A DNA stretch of 64,000 nucleotides, from the NCBI GenBank assembly GCA_947449695.1, contig CANFST010000005.1:1-64000 (forward strand), read 5' to 3'. Shown piece by piece: positions 18,668-29,109 of the stretch (positions are counted from its first letter, which is position 1; each line of letters starts with the position of its first letter). The notes beneath the pieces were generated by a model. The model did no database searches. It was not told the DNA's origin and saw only the letters and a list, made by a program, of their open reading frames with translations. This DNA is from Chitinophagales bacterium. Its GTDB lineage: Bacteria > Bacteroidota > Bacteroidia > Chitinophagales > CAIODY01. Both the position numbers and the translations under genes were made by a program.

Positions 18668-21600
18668 ATGAAAAAAATCATTACAGTATTATTTTCATTA
18701 TGTATTGTTGCTTTGTTAAAAGCACAAGATGTTCAGGTGGTAGGAAAGGTTACTGCTGCTAATGATGGACTTCCATTATCAGGTACTTCTGTAATTGTGA
18801 AAGGCACTTTGAGTGGTGCAATCACTGATGAAAAAGGGGACTACAAAATTATTTGTAGTAAAAATGCAGTTTTGGAATTTCGATTTACAGGTATGCAAAC
18901 TACCGAAATAGCTGTAAATGGTCAATCGCAAATTAATGTAATGATGCAGGTGCTGACCAATTTGACAAAAGAGGTGGTTATTACTGCTATTGGGGTAAAA
19001 AAAGAAAAAAGAAGTTTAGGCTATGCCACCCAACAAGTAGGTAATGACGAATTAACAAGAGGTGAAAATACCAGTGCTATCAGTGCTTTGCAGGGAAAAG
19101 TATCAGGTGTAAATATTACTAGCGGAAGCAACATTCCAGGTGGTTCAACTCGTATTGTTCTTCGAGGTGGCTCTTCCTTAACTGGTAATAATCAACCGTT
19201 GATGATTGTTGACGGGGTTCCAATTAATAATGCCAATAATTTAACAGGCGATAATTTGAATAATCAGGTTGATTATGGTAACAGAGGTAATGATATTAAC
19301 CCAGATGATATTGAAAATATTTCAGTTCTCAAAGGCCCTGCTGCTGCTGCTTTGTACGGGCAAAATGCATCTAATGGTGCAATCATTATTACTACAAAAC
19401 ATGGCAACAGAAAAAAAGGTGACAGCAAAAAAATAAATGTCACTTATCACAGTTCGTTGGCATTTCAAAACATTTTAAAATATCCAACTTTTCAAAATCA
19501 ATATGGTGAAGGCGACCAAGACAATATCAAAGATGATAGACGTGAGAATTTTAGTTGGGGATTACCATTTGATGGGCATTTACGCCCTTATGGACAAATT
19601 ATAAACGGACAGCAATTGGTAAAGCCTTATTCAGCTTTACCAAATAATGTGAAAGATTTTTTTGATGTTGGAAGAACGTGGACTAACAATATTTCATTTG
19701 ATGGCGGCAACGAGAAAAACACCTATTTTGTTTCAATAAATTCACTAAATAACAAGGGTGTAATACCAACCACGGGCTATGACAAATATAGCGTTCGCTT
19801 AAATACGACTTCTGAAATTACAGAAAAATTAAGCAGTTCTTTTTCGTTAAATTATACTTCTTCAAAAGCAAATTTATCAAGCAGTGGACAAGGTGATAAT
19901 TCATATCTTAATAATATTTATCAAACACCAAGAGATATTTCTCTGATTGATTTGAAAGATTTGAACAATCCTCATAATGCCATGAATATGGAAACGCCAA
20001 CAGGCAATTACTATGGCTATTATGGCGCATATACTGTTAATCCTTGGTTTGCTCTGGCAAATAATAAAACTACAAACAATGTTGATAGGTTAACTGGTAG
20101 TTTTAATTTGAATTATAAATTGGCAAAAGGATTAGAGTTGGTGAACAGAACTGGTATGGATTGGTACGGTGACCGACGTTATCAAATGTGGGCAAAATAC
20201 GCATCAAACCCTTTTGAAAATGCTACAAATACACCTAACACTTATTACGATGGCTTTACTCATCAATTTGCAGGTAAATATTCTGAGGATATTTTCAACT
20301 ATCGCCAAATCAACAATGATTTGATGTTGAATTACAACACCAAATTGAATGATGATATTTCACTTTCAGGTTTATTCGGAAATAATATCAATAGTGAAAC
20401 TCAGGAAAATAGCTATGCTCAAACTAATGTGGCTGGCTTGGTTGTGCCAGGTGTTTATACCTTGTCAAATTCAAACGGGCCTATTGATGTTTCTACCCGA
20501 ACTGATATTCCATACTTTCAAAAAAGATTAGTAGGTGTTTATGGTAATGTTGATTTAGGCTATAAAAACTATTTGTATTTAAACATGACTGGCAGAAATG
20601 ACTGGAGCTCAACTTTGCCGCAAAATAAAAATTCTTATTTCTATCCTGCTGCTAGTGCTTCATTTATTTTCTCCGAATTATTGAAAGGAAAACTGAAAGA
20701 AAAGTATATCAATTATGGCAAATTGAGAATTGCAGCTGCCGAAGTTGGGCATGATGCAGCACCATATCATTTGTATAATTCTTTTGGTGCAACAAGTATT
20801 AACACAGGTTATGGTACAACTGTTTTCCCATTAAATAGTATTCCGGCATTTTCTCAAAATGATGTGTTTAGAAACGGAAATTTGAAACCAGAAAGAACTA
20901 AATCATTTGAAGTTGGGACTGAAATAACTGGCTTGAATGATAGAATAGGTTTGGATATGTCGTGGTTTACAAACACTTCAATTGACCAGATTGTACCTAT
21001 TCCTGTAGCAGCCTCAACAGGTTATAATTTTCAATATATTAATACAGGTTCGGTAAGAAACCGAGGCGTTGAATTATTGCTTCGAGCTACACCAATAGCT
21101 TATAAAGGATTTCGTTGGGATTTGATTGCTACCTATACAAAAGTGAATAGTTTGGTAACAGAATTAGCCAATGGCGTTGATCAAATTACTTTAGGTGGTT
21201 TTTCTGGTATGAGTGTGGTTGCTGCCGTAGGAAAACCTTACGGCGAATTTTACGCCATTGATGTTCAAAAAACTGATGATGGAAAAATTATTGTTGATCC
21301 TACTACAGGCATTCCATTGCGAACAACTAACCCTGTATATTTAGGTTCATATTTACCAAAATACACAGCATCGCTGCGTTCCAACTTTTCTTATAAAGGC
21401 TGGCATTTATCAGTTTTATTCGATACAAAACAAGGCGGTGTATTTTTTTCAAACACAAAGTCATTGCTTGATTTTAGTGGTACTGCCTACGAAACAGCTT
21501 ACAATCCTGTAACTGGTCAGGAAAACAGAGATGATTATGTTGTACCAAATTCGGTTTATAAAGATGCCAGTGGAGTATATCATACCAACACTACTAAAAT

Positions 21601-21913
21601 GCACCCATATACTTATTACACTGATGCAGGTGTAGGAATTCCATCAGGACAAATGTTAGTAGATGCCTCTTACATCAAGCTTCGAGAGTTGGCCATTTAT
21701 TATGATATTCCAAAAAAATATTTAGGAAAAACGCCATTTGGTTCGGCATCGTTTGGTGTATTTGCCAACAATTTATTTATTTGGACACCTAAAATAAATA
21801 AATACATCGACCCCGAAATCAATTCTGCTGGGTCAGGAAACACACAGGGATTCGACTTTACAGCCAATCCATCGTTAAGAAATTTTGGTATCAATTTAAA
21901 AATTACTTTTTAA
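18668..21913 (+). CDS. SusC/RagA family TonB-linked outer membrane protein
   Basis: N-terminal CarboxypepD_reg-like domain, TonB box region VVITAIGVKKEKRSLGYATQ, plug GVNITSGSNIPGGSTRIVLRGGSSLTGNNQPLMIVDGVPI, C-terminal barrel with LRNFGINLKITF. Confidence 0.97.
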   Translation: MKKIITVLFSLCIVALLKAQDVQVVGKVTAANDGLPLSGTSVIVKGTLSGAITDEKGDYKIICSKNAVLEFRFTGMQTTEIAVNGQSQINVMMQVLTNLTKEVVITAIGVKKEKRSLGYATQQVGNDELTRGENTSAISALQGKVSGVNITSGSNIPGGSTRIVLRGGSSLTGNNQPLMIVDGVPINNANNLTGDNLNNQVDYGNRGNDINPDDIENISVLKGPAAAALYGQNASNGAIIITTKHGNRKKGDSKKINVTYHSSLAFQNILKYPTFQNQYGEGDQDNIKDDRRENFSWGLPFDGHLRPYGQIINGQQLVKPYSALPNNVKDFFDVGRTWTNNISFDGGNEKNTYFVSINSLNNKGVIPTTGYDKYSVRLNTTSEITEKLSSSFSLNYTSSKANLSSSGQGDNSYLNNIYQTPRDISLIDLKDLNNPHNAMNMETPTGNYYGYYGAYTVNPWFALANNKTTNNVDRLTGSFNLNYKLAKGLELVNRTGMDWYGDRRYQMWAKYASNPFENATNTPNTYYDGFTHQFAGKYSEDIFNYRQINNDLMLNYNTKLNDDISLSGLFGNNINSETQENSYAQTNVAGLVVPGVYTLSNSNGPIDVSTRTDIPYFQKRLVGVYGNVDLGYKNYLYLNMTGRNDWSSTLPQNKNSYFYPAASASFIFSELLKGKLKEKYINYGKLRIAAAEVGHDAAPYHLYNSFGATSINTGYGTTVFPLNSIPAFSQNDVFRNGNLKPERTKSFEVGTEITGLNDRIGLDMSWFTNTSIDQIVPIPVAASTGYNFQYINTGSVRNRGVELLLRATPIAYKGFRWDLIATYTKVNSLVTELANGVDQITLGGFSGMSVVAAVGKPYGEFYAIDVQKTDDGKIIVDPTTGIPLRTTNPVYLGSYLPKYTASLRSNFSYKGWHLSVLFDTKQGGVFFSNTKSLLDFSGTAYETAYNPVTGQENRDDYVVPNSVYKDASGVYHTNTTKMHPYTYYTDAGVGIPSGQMLVDASYIKLRELAIYYDIPKKYLGKTPFGSASFGVFANNLFIWTPKINKYIDPEINSAGSGNTQGFDFTANPSLRNFGINLKITF

Positions 21914-21934
21914 AACCAACTAAATTTTACAATC

Positions 21935-23428
21935 ATGAAAAAGAATAAAATAATTATTGTAGCAACAATTTTACTATTGGGTTTTACAACATTTAGTTGT
22001 AAAAAATATTTAGATGTAAATAAAAATCCTAACGAACCCCAAACTGTAACTATTGATTTGGCTTTACCTGGTGCTCAAGCTAATATTGCCAATGCTTTGG
22101 GTTTTAACTTTGCTGTATTTGGTGGTATGTGGGCGCAATATTGGACACAATCACCCAACTCATCTGAATACAGAACAGTAGATAGCTATACACCTGCTGC
22201 TACTGATATGGATAACTCATGGTCAATGCTTTATAGCGGCGCATTACAAAATTTAAAATTTGTAGAAACCCAAGCAGCCGCTCAACAAAAATATAACTAC
22301 AGCGGAATAGCAAAATTATTGGAAGCCTATACCTATCAAGTGCTTACAGATAATTTTGGAGATATTCCATTTAGTGAAGCTCTGAAAATTAACGATGGGA
22401 TAACAAGTCCTAAATACGATAAACAAGAAGCTATTTACGATGGAATAATTGCTTTGGCAAAAGATGGATTAGCAGATATCAACAAAAACTCAATATTGAC
22501 GCCGGGTAGCGATGATTTAATTTATAACGGCAATATGGATTTATGGAAGGCATTTGGAAATACTTTATTACTGAAAATGTATTTGCGCTTAAGTGATATC
22601 AATTCATCAAAAGCACAAGCTGGCATTGCGGCATTAACTCCTAGCACTTTTATTAGTGATGGACAAACAGCGAAAATAAAATTTACAACAGTTGGGGGTA
22701 ATCAAAATCCATTTTATGCAGCAGCTGCAGGAAGTATTTTAAATAAAACACAAAATTTATATGCCAGCTCAACAATAATTGATACAATGAATTATTACAC
22801 TGGTGGCAATTCTTACGACCCACGATTAGATGCATTTTATTACACACCAGGAGCATCTTATGCAGGTATTCAGCAAGGCGCATATTCGATTTCAACAACA
22901 CCTGGCAAGGCTTTTCCAAGTGCATTTGTTGGCGCAAACTCAAGTGATGCTGCATCTGCTACCGCACCTGTTATTTTTATGTCAGATTACGAAAGTTATT
23001 TTTTACAAGCTGAAGCAATGGCTCGTGGATGGTTAAGTGGAAGTGCTGCAACTGCTTATGCTGGCGGCGTTCAAGCCAGTTTTAATTATTGTAATTCATA
23101 TACTGTTTCAACATATGCGGAAGAGATTGATACGTTAGCACCTTATTATATTTTTTCTGTTCCATTTCCTGTTTCAGGTTTATCAGTTCAGTTAAAAGCT
23201 ATTGCTTTGCAAAAATGGATAGCGATGTGTGGTAATCAAAATTGCGAAGCATGGATTGAACAACGCAGATTTGATTATCCTAATTTGCCTTTATCAAAAG
23301 CTGCAAATGGTATCACTGGCGGAAAACTACCTAGCAGATTTCCATACCCAGATATTGAAGTAACAAGAAATAGGTATTTCCCAGGTCAGCCAGCTATAAC
23401 TCAAAAAGTTTGGTGGGATACTAAGTAA
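21935..23428 (+). CDS. SusD/RagB family nutrient-binding outer membrane lipoprotein (SusD-like_2 type)
   Basis: Lipobox FTTFSCKKYLDVNKNPNEPQ; LLEAYTYQVLTDNFGDIPFSEAL; adjacent to SusC. Confidence 0.95.
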   Translation: MKKNKIIIVATILLLGFTTFSCKKYLDVNKNPNEPQTVTIDLALPGAQANIANALGFNFAVFGGMWAQYWTQSPNSSEYRTVDSYTPAATDMDNSWSMLYSGALQNLKFVETQAAAQQKYNYSGIAKLLEAYTYQVLTDNFGDIPFSEALKINDGITSPKYDKQEAIYDGIIALAKDGLADINKNSILTPGSDDLIYNGNMDLWKAFGNTLLLKMYLRLSDINSSKAQAGIAALTPSTFISDGQTAKIKFTTVGGNQNPFYAAAAGSILNKTQNLYASSTIIDTMNYYTGGNSYDPRLDAFYYTPGASYAGIQQGAYSISTTPGKAFPSAFVGANSSDAASATAPVIFMSDYESYFLQAEAMARGWLSGSAATAYAGGVQASFNYCNSYTVSTYAEEIDTLAPYYIFSVPFPVSGLSVQLKAIALQKWIAMCGNQNCEAWIEQRRFDYPNLPLSKAANGITGGKLPSRFPYPDIEVTRNRYFPGQPAITQKVWWDTK

Positions 23429-23464
23429 TCAATCATAATTTTAAATACACAAAAAATAAAAGTC

Positions 23465-24160
23465 ATGAGAAAATATATTTCATACCTAAGCATATTGACA
23501 ATGATAATTGTATTTATTGCTTGCAAAAAAAAGACAGATGGTGTAACTGAAAACAATCTGGTGAAACCTCATTATCCCACTATTACATTAAATGGCAATC
23601 AATTTGTAAGCACCCCAATTGGAACTGGAGCTTATAGTGATCCTGGCGCAGTTGGTACCAATGACCAAACAGGTGCAAAAGTTAATTTGACACCTATCAA
23701 AAACACCGTTGATTTAACCACACCAGGATTTTATACTGTTACTTATGAATTCAGAAATGATGATGGTTATATAGTTGATGTTACAAGATTTGTATTAGTA
23801 ACAACAGTAAGCTCATCAAAAGATTTTAGCGGAAAATATGAACGTACAAATTCAGATTCAGCTTTCGTTAGAGTAGCAAATGTGTCTAAAATTGGAATTG
23901 GATTATACAGAATTGACAACGTAGGAGGTGTAAAAACCACTACCCAATTACCTACAGAACCAGCATATATTGGTTTTCCAAATGATTCAATTATTCAAAT
24001 ACCTTTGCAAACAACCCCAGATGGAACATCCTTATCCGCTGCTGACGGATTTTTTTATATTGACAATTCAGTAACACCAAGTGATACTATAATGCAATGG
24101 CGAATGACTGCCGGTCCTTTTTCATTTACTTCAATCCGTCAGTTTACAAAAGTGCATTAA
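23465..24160 (+). CDS. Lipoprotein with Ig-like N-terminal domain (DUF5012/BT_2262-like)
   Basis: Lipobox VFIACKKK; PTITLNGNQFVSTPIGTGAYSDPGAVGTND...TPGFYTVTYEFRNDDGYIVDVTRFVLV. Position after SusCD. Confidence 0.75.
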   Translation: MRKYISYLSILTMIIVFIACKKKTDGVTENNLVKPHYPTITLNGNQFVSTPIGTGAYSDPGAVGTNDQTGAKVNLTPIKNTVDLTTPGFYTVTYEFRNDDGYIVDVTRFVLVTTVSSSKDFSGKYERTNSDSAFVRVANVSKIGIGLYRIDNVGGVKTTTQLPTEPAYIGFPNDSIIQIPLQTTPDGTSLSAADGFFYIDNSVTPSDTIMQWRMTAGPFSFTSIRQFTKVH

Positions 24161-24185
24161 TTTTTCTTTATCTAAAAAATATTTA

Positions 24186-24219
24186 GCGGCGAACTAATAA
24201 ATGGTTCGCCGCTTTTTTT
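24186..24219 (+). terminator. Rho-independent terminator closing the SusCD operon
   Basis: GCGGCGAAC (24186-24194) / GTTCGCCGC (24204-24212) stem followed by T7. Confidence 0.88.
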
Positions 24220-24301
24220 GTTTGAATCAATAAACATTTAACTGTTAAAATAAATTTATACTAATTTCCAAAGTGTGGTATTTTTTTTTAAAATTTGATG
24301 A

Positions 24302-27300
24302 ATGAAAAATACAATTACACTCTGCTTATTATTGGTCAATTTATTTTTTTCTACAAACATTTTTGCTCAAAAAAATTGGCAACAAAAAAATGATTACAAA
24401 ATTGATGTACGCTTAGATGACCGTCAGCAAGTGCTTTTGGGCAATATCCAAATTGTTTATACCAATAATTCGCCAAATACACTTGATTTTATTTATTTTC
24501 ATTTGTGGCCCAATGCTTTTAAAGATGACAATACCGAATTTGCCAAACAAATGTTGCAAATGGGTAAAACAAGTTTTCATTTCGCAGCCGATTCAGAAAA
24601 AGGATTTATTGATAGTTTGAGTTTTTATATTGATGGAAAACCAGCTTCATTTATTTTAAATGAAGATACGATTGACATCGGCAAATTATTGATGAATAAA
24701 CCTTTGCGGACTGGAGAAAGTATCACTATCACCACACCATTTCGTGTAAAAATTCCAAAAACATTTTCCAGATTAGGGCATGATGGGCAACAATATCAAA
24801 TTACACAATGGTATCCAAAACCAGCCGTATACGATGTTTCGGGCTGGCATGCTATTCCTTATTTAGATCAAGGAGAATTTTATGGTGATTACGGCTCATT
24901 TGACGTGAATATCACTTTGCCGAAAAATTACGTGGTAGGTGCAACTGGCGAATTGCAAAACGCATCGGAAAAATATTTTTTAGATACCATCGCCGCTAAA
25001 ACAGCTACTATGGATGCTTTCAAGCCAACATCAGATTTTCCTGCATCATCAACTGAAACAAAAACATTGCATTACTTGGCAACTAACGTACATGATTTTG
25101 CTTGGTTTGCTGACAAAAGATATGTAGTGTTGAAAGGAAGTGTACAATTGGATAACAAACAAAATGTAACCACTTGGTTATTGTTTACGCCTCGTGGTGC
25201 ACGATATTGGAAAGATGCATTGCCTTACATCAATGGTGCAATTACTTATTACAGCAAATGGGTTGGCAACTATCCATATAAAAATGTAACAGCCGTAGAA
25301 GGTAAGCTAGAGGCTGGAGGCGGAATGGAGTACCCACAAATAACGGTGATTGGAAATGTATCATCTGCTTCAATGTTAGAAACTGTAATCGTACACGAAG
25401 TGGGTCACAACTGGTTTCAAGGTATGTTGGGTAGTAATGAGCGACAACATGCTTGGATGGACGAAGGCATCAATAGTTATTATGAACAACGTTACACAAA
25501 AGAGATTGCGAAGAAAAATTATTCTAAAAAAGCTGGCGTAAAGCCGAAAGGAATCAATATCAATTTTGAAAAGTTTTTCGACAATGAATCTGCTGGAAAC
25601 TCAATGGCATATTTGGGTTATGCTTTTAGTGCTTGGAAAAATGAAGACCAACCTTGCGAACTGCCAGCAGCGCAATATTCAACACTCAACTATTTTGGTG
25701 ATGTGTATGGAAAAACACCATTGCTGTTTAATTATTTAGCAAACACCATAGGTCAGCAAACTTACGATAGTATCATGCACATTTATTTCAGACAATTTCA
25801 ATTCAAACATCCACAACCTGCCGATATCAAAAAAGTATTTGATGATAATTGCAAACAAAATTTAGATTGGTTTTGGAATGATGCCATCGGCACTACAAAA
25901 AAATTCGATTTGCGATTGAAAAATATCAATCGTTCAACACAAAAAATTGGCAATGATGAATTTTATAAAGTAACGGTTGTAAACAAAAGCGATATCCGAA
26001 CACCTTATTCCATCAGTGCTTTGGTGAATGATTCCATTGTGAAAACAATTAATTACGGTGGATTTTTAGGTGAAATGGATGTGTTGTTTCCAAAAGGAAA
26101 TTTCGATAAACTGAAAATAGATGCACTGAATAATATTCCTGAATTAGACCGCCAAAACAACACCAGCAAAATCAACGGTTTGCTTCGCAAAACAGAACCG
26201 TTGCATATTGGCTTGCTAGGATTTTTGCGTCAGGCAAATAAAAATCAAATCAATATTTTGCCTTTGATTGGGTACAATTTATACAATGGTTGGATGCCAG
26301 GTTTGATGGTGTTCAATCCATTGTTGCCAGGCAATTTTTGGGAATATCAATTAGTACCCATGATTGGATTGAGTGATAATCAATTTGCTTTTACTGGAAA
26401 AATTCAACGCAATTTCAGAGTGAATAAATCTTTTATCAACCGCATCAGTGCTGGTGTTGGCGCAAATTATTTTGATGAAGGAAATTATACACAATTAATG
26501 ATGATGACTGATGACCCGAATCATGGAAAAACATATTTCAGCTATTTGCGTATCAAACCTTTTATCGAATTTAATTTCAAACCACAACAACTCAATTCAT
26601 CTATCACTCAAAAATTAACTTTGCTAAGAAATATATATCAAGCCAAAGCATTCGATAATTCAACTACGACGGGTATCAATATTTTGAATTACGATGTGGA
26701 TGATAAGCAACGATTAAATCCACAAACTTTATTGATTCAATTGCAACAAATTAATACCAATGTTAAGCTGGCACTAACATTTGAAGCTTCTCATTTGTAC
26801 AAACGAAGTAAATATTTAACAGCCCGATTCTTTGCTGGATATGTTCACAATGAAAATCCATCGCATCCCGATTTCTTTTTAAAGATGAGTGGTTTTGGCG
26901 GTGCGGATGATTATTTACACGATAATATGTACCTCGGTCGCAGTGAAACAAATAGTTTTTGGGCGCATCAAATGTATATGCAAGAAGGTGGTTTCCGTCA
27001 GGCAACTTGGTTGCAATCGCCTCAAGTGGGTAGAAGTAATTCATTGTTGAGTGCATTGAATTTAACCGCTGATTTACCAATAGGCTTGCCTTTGGCGTTG
27101 TATGCTGATTTAGGATTTTACAGTTTAGAACAATTACCTTACAGCGATACACACAATCTTTTGTACGATGGTGGCATCACATTTAAGGTTACTAAAAATA
27201 TTCAAATCAACTTCCCATTAATAGCTTGTGAAGATTTTAGGAATAATTACAATAGTGTTTATTCCGATAAATCGGCGTTCGTAAAATGGGCTAACCGCAT

Positions 27301-27367
27301 CACTTTCGTTTTCAATATCAACAACATGAATCCCATAAAAGCTGTACAGAACTTCAGCGCTAATTAA
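24302..27367 (+). CDS. M1 family metallopeptidase with large C-terminal region
   Basis: HEVGHNWFQGMLGSNERQHAWMDEGINSYYE zinc site and GGGMEYPQ exopeptidase-like motif; long beta-rich C-terminal half. Confidence 0.93.
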   Translation: MKNTITLCLLLVNLFFSTNIFAQKNWQQKNDYKIDVRLDDRQQVLLGNIQIVYTNNSPNTLDFIYFHLWPNAFKDDNTEFAKQMLQMGKTSFHFAADSEKGFIDSLSFYIDGKPASFILNEDTIDIGKLLMNKPLRTGESITITTPFRVKIPKTFSRLGHDGQQYQITQWYPKPAVYDVSGWHAIPYLDQGEFYGDYGSFDVNITLPKNYVVGATGELQNASEKYFLDTIAAKTATMDAFKPTSDFPASSTETKTLHYLATNVHDFAWFADKRYVVLKGSVQLDNKQNVTTWLLFTPRGARYWKDALPYINGAITYYSKWVGNYPYKNVTAVEGKLEAGGGMEYPQITVIGNVSSASMLETVIVHEVGHNWFQGMLGSNERQHAWMDEGINSYYEQRYTKEIAKKNYSKKAGVKPKGININFEKFFDNESAGNSMAYLGYAFSAWKNEDQPCELPAAQYSTLNYFGDVYGKTPLLFNYLANTIGQQTYDSIMHIYFRQFQFKHPQPADIKKVFDDNCKQNLDWFWNDAIGTTKKFDLRLKNINRSTQKIGNDEFYKVTVVNKSDIRTPYSISALVNDSIVKTINYGGFLGEMDVLFPKGNFDKLKIDALNNIPELDRQNNTSKINGLLRKTEPLHIGLLGFLRQANKNQINILPLIGYNLYNGWMPGLMVFNPLLPGNFWEYQLVPMIGLSDNQFAFTGKIQRNFRVNKSFINRISAGVGANYFDEGNYTQLMMMTDDPNHGKTYFSYLRIKPFIEFNFKPQQLNSSITQKLTLLRNIYQAKAFDNSTTTGINILNYDVDDKQRLNPQTLLIQLQQINTNVKLALTFEASHLYKRSKYLTARFFAGYVHNENPSHPDFFLKMSGFGGADDYLHDNMYLGRSETNSFWAHQMYMQEGGFRQATWLQSPQVGRSNSLLSALNLTADLPIGLPLALYADLGFYSLEQLPYSDTHNLLYDGGITFKVTKNIQINFPLIACEDFRNNYNSVYSDKSAFVKWANRITFVFNINNMNPIKAVQNFSAN

Positions 27368-27414
27368 TTGTTGCGATGAGCAGCAGCATAAATTTTCTTT
27401 TCAAAAAAAACTAA

Positions 27415-28662
27415 ATGGACAAAATAGAATTCAGCAAACACACTTTAAAAAATGGTTTGCGATTGATAATTCATCAGGATACTACAACGCCGATGGCCGC
27501 TGTAAATGTGTTGTATGATGTTGGCAGTCGAGATGAAAACCCTGATAAAACCGGTTTTGCACACCTCTTTGAACATTTAATGTTTGGTGGCAGCATCAAC
27601 ATTCCAATATTCGATGAGCCAATTGAAATGGCTGGTGGAAAGAATAATGCATTCACCAACACCGACATCACCAACTATTATGAAGTGATTCCTGCGCAAA
27701 ATATTGAAACTGCTTTGTGGCTCGAATCGGACAGAATGTTGAGTTTGGCTTTCAATCCTGAATCGTTGGAAACGCAACGAAAAGTGGTGAGTGAAGAATA
27801 TAAGGAACATTACATCAATCAGCCTTATGGCGATGTTTCGCATCTGATGAGTGAGTTGTGTTTTAACGTTCATCCTTATCGCTGGCCCACTATTGGTGCA
27901 AGCTTGAAACATATTGAGGATGCTACTTTGAAAGATGTAAAAGCATTTTTCAAAAAACATTATTTGCCCAACAATGCTATCATGGCTGTTTGCAGCCCGA
28001 TGAGTGAAAATGAAATTTTGCCATTGGTAGAAAAATATTTTGGTGAAATAAAAATGGGTGAAGTGCCTGTAAGAAATTTACCAAAAGAGCCAGCCCAAAC
28101 TGCTTATAGAAATTTGAAAGTGCAACGTAAAGTGGCTACCAATGCGTTTTACATGAGTTTTCATGCTTTGGAAAGAACGCATCCTGATTTTTATGCGATG
28201 GATATTATTACCGATTTATTGAGCAACGGAAAAAGCAGTAGAATGTATCAGCGATTGGTGAAAGACAATCCGTTGTTTGGCAACATCAGTTGTTATCACA
28301 CAGGCAATCACGACCCAGGTTTAGTGAAAGTGAGTGGAAAATTATTGCCCAACATCTCGTTTGAAAGTGCCGAAGCTGCTGTGTTTGCCGAAATTGAAAA
28401 ATTGTGCAACGAAAAAATTGATGAACAAGAACTACAAAAAGTAAAAAACAAAATTGAATCAACGCATCAATTTAGCAATGTTGATTTGGGCGATAGAGCA
28501 TTCAACTTGGCTTACTATGAATTGTTGTTCAACGATACAAACCGCATCAACACTGATTTTGAGTATTATCAAAAAGTAACAACGCAAGATGTGCAACGTG
28601 TAGCAAAAGAAATTTTCAGAAAAGAAAATTGCAGCACAATGTATTATGAAGCCGTGATATGA
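27415..28662 (+). CDS. M16 family zinc peptidase, catalytic-type subunit
   Basis: GFAHLFEHLMFGGS (HxxEH) with downstream conserved Glu region; NLKVQRKVATNAFYMSFHA. Confidence 0.95.
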   Translation: MDKIEFSKHTLKNGLRLIIHQDTTTPMAAVNVLYDVGSRDENPDKTGFAHLFEHLMFGGSINIPIFDEPIEMAGGKNNAFTNTDITNYYEVIPAQNIETALWLESDRMLSLAFNPESLETQRKVVSEEYKEHYINQPYGDVSHLMSELCFNVHPYRWPTIGASLKHIEDATLKDVKAFFKKHYLPNNAIMAVCSPMSENEILPLVEKYFGEIKMGEVPVRNLPKEPAQTAYRNLKVQRKVATNAFYMSFHALERTHPDFYAMDIITDLLSNGKSSRMYQRLVKDNPLFGNISCYHTGNHDPGLVKVSGKLLPNISFESAEAAVFAEIEKLCNEKIDEQELQKVKNKIESTHQFSNVDLGDRAFNLAYYELLFNDTNRINTDFEYYQKVTTQDVQRVAKEIFRKENCSTMYYEAVI

Positions 28663-28690
28663 TTTATAAAGAATTGTTGAAGAAGTTTTT

Positions 28691-29107
28691 TTGAAAATGA
28701 AACTCGAATCATTACTTAAAGAATGTAAAATAAAATTTGTTCGCAGCGGTGGTGCTGGCGGACAGAATGTGAACAAAGTAGCTTCGCAAGCCGAGTTGTA
28801 TTTTGATGTGTGGCAAAGCAAAATTTTAACTGCCGAACAAAAGAAAATTATTGCAGAAAAATTAGCCAACAAAATGAGTAGCGAAGGCATTTTGCAGTTG
28901 CAAAACCAAACCGACAGAAGTCAGTTGGGCAACAAAGAAAAGGTGCAAAGAAAGTTTTTAGCAGTGGTAGAAAAAGCTTTAACGCCGAAGAAAAAACGAC
29001 TGAAAACAAAAGTGACAAAAGCAGCGAAAGAGAAAAGAATAAAAATCAAAAAAGTGGTTGGCGAAAAAAAGCAATCACGAAAAAAAATTAACCCAAAAGA
29101 AATTTAA
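28691..29107 (+). CDS. arfB: Alternative ribosome-rescue factor / peptidyl-tRNA hydrolase (ArfB/YaeJ)
   Basis: FVRSGGAGGQNVNKVASQAELYFDV (GGQ motif), short length, Lys-rich C-terminal tail. Confidence 0.93.
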   Translation: MKMKLESLLKECKIKFVRSGGAGGQNVNKVASQAELYFDVWQSKILTAEQKKIIAEKLANKMSSEGILQLQNQTDRSQLGNKEKVQRKFLAVVEKALTPKKKRLKTKVTKAAKEKRIKIKKVVGEKKQSRKKINPKEI

Positions 29108-29109
29108 AC

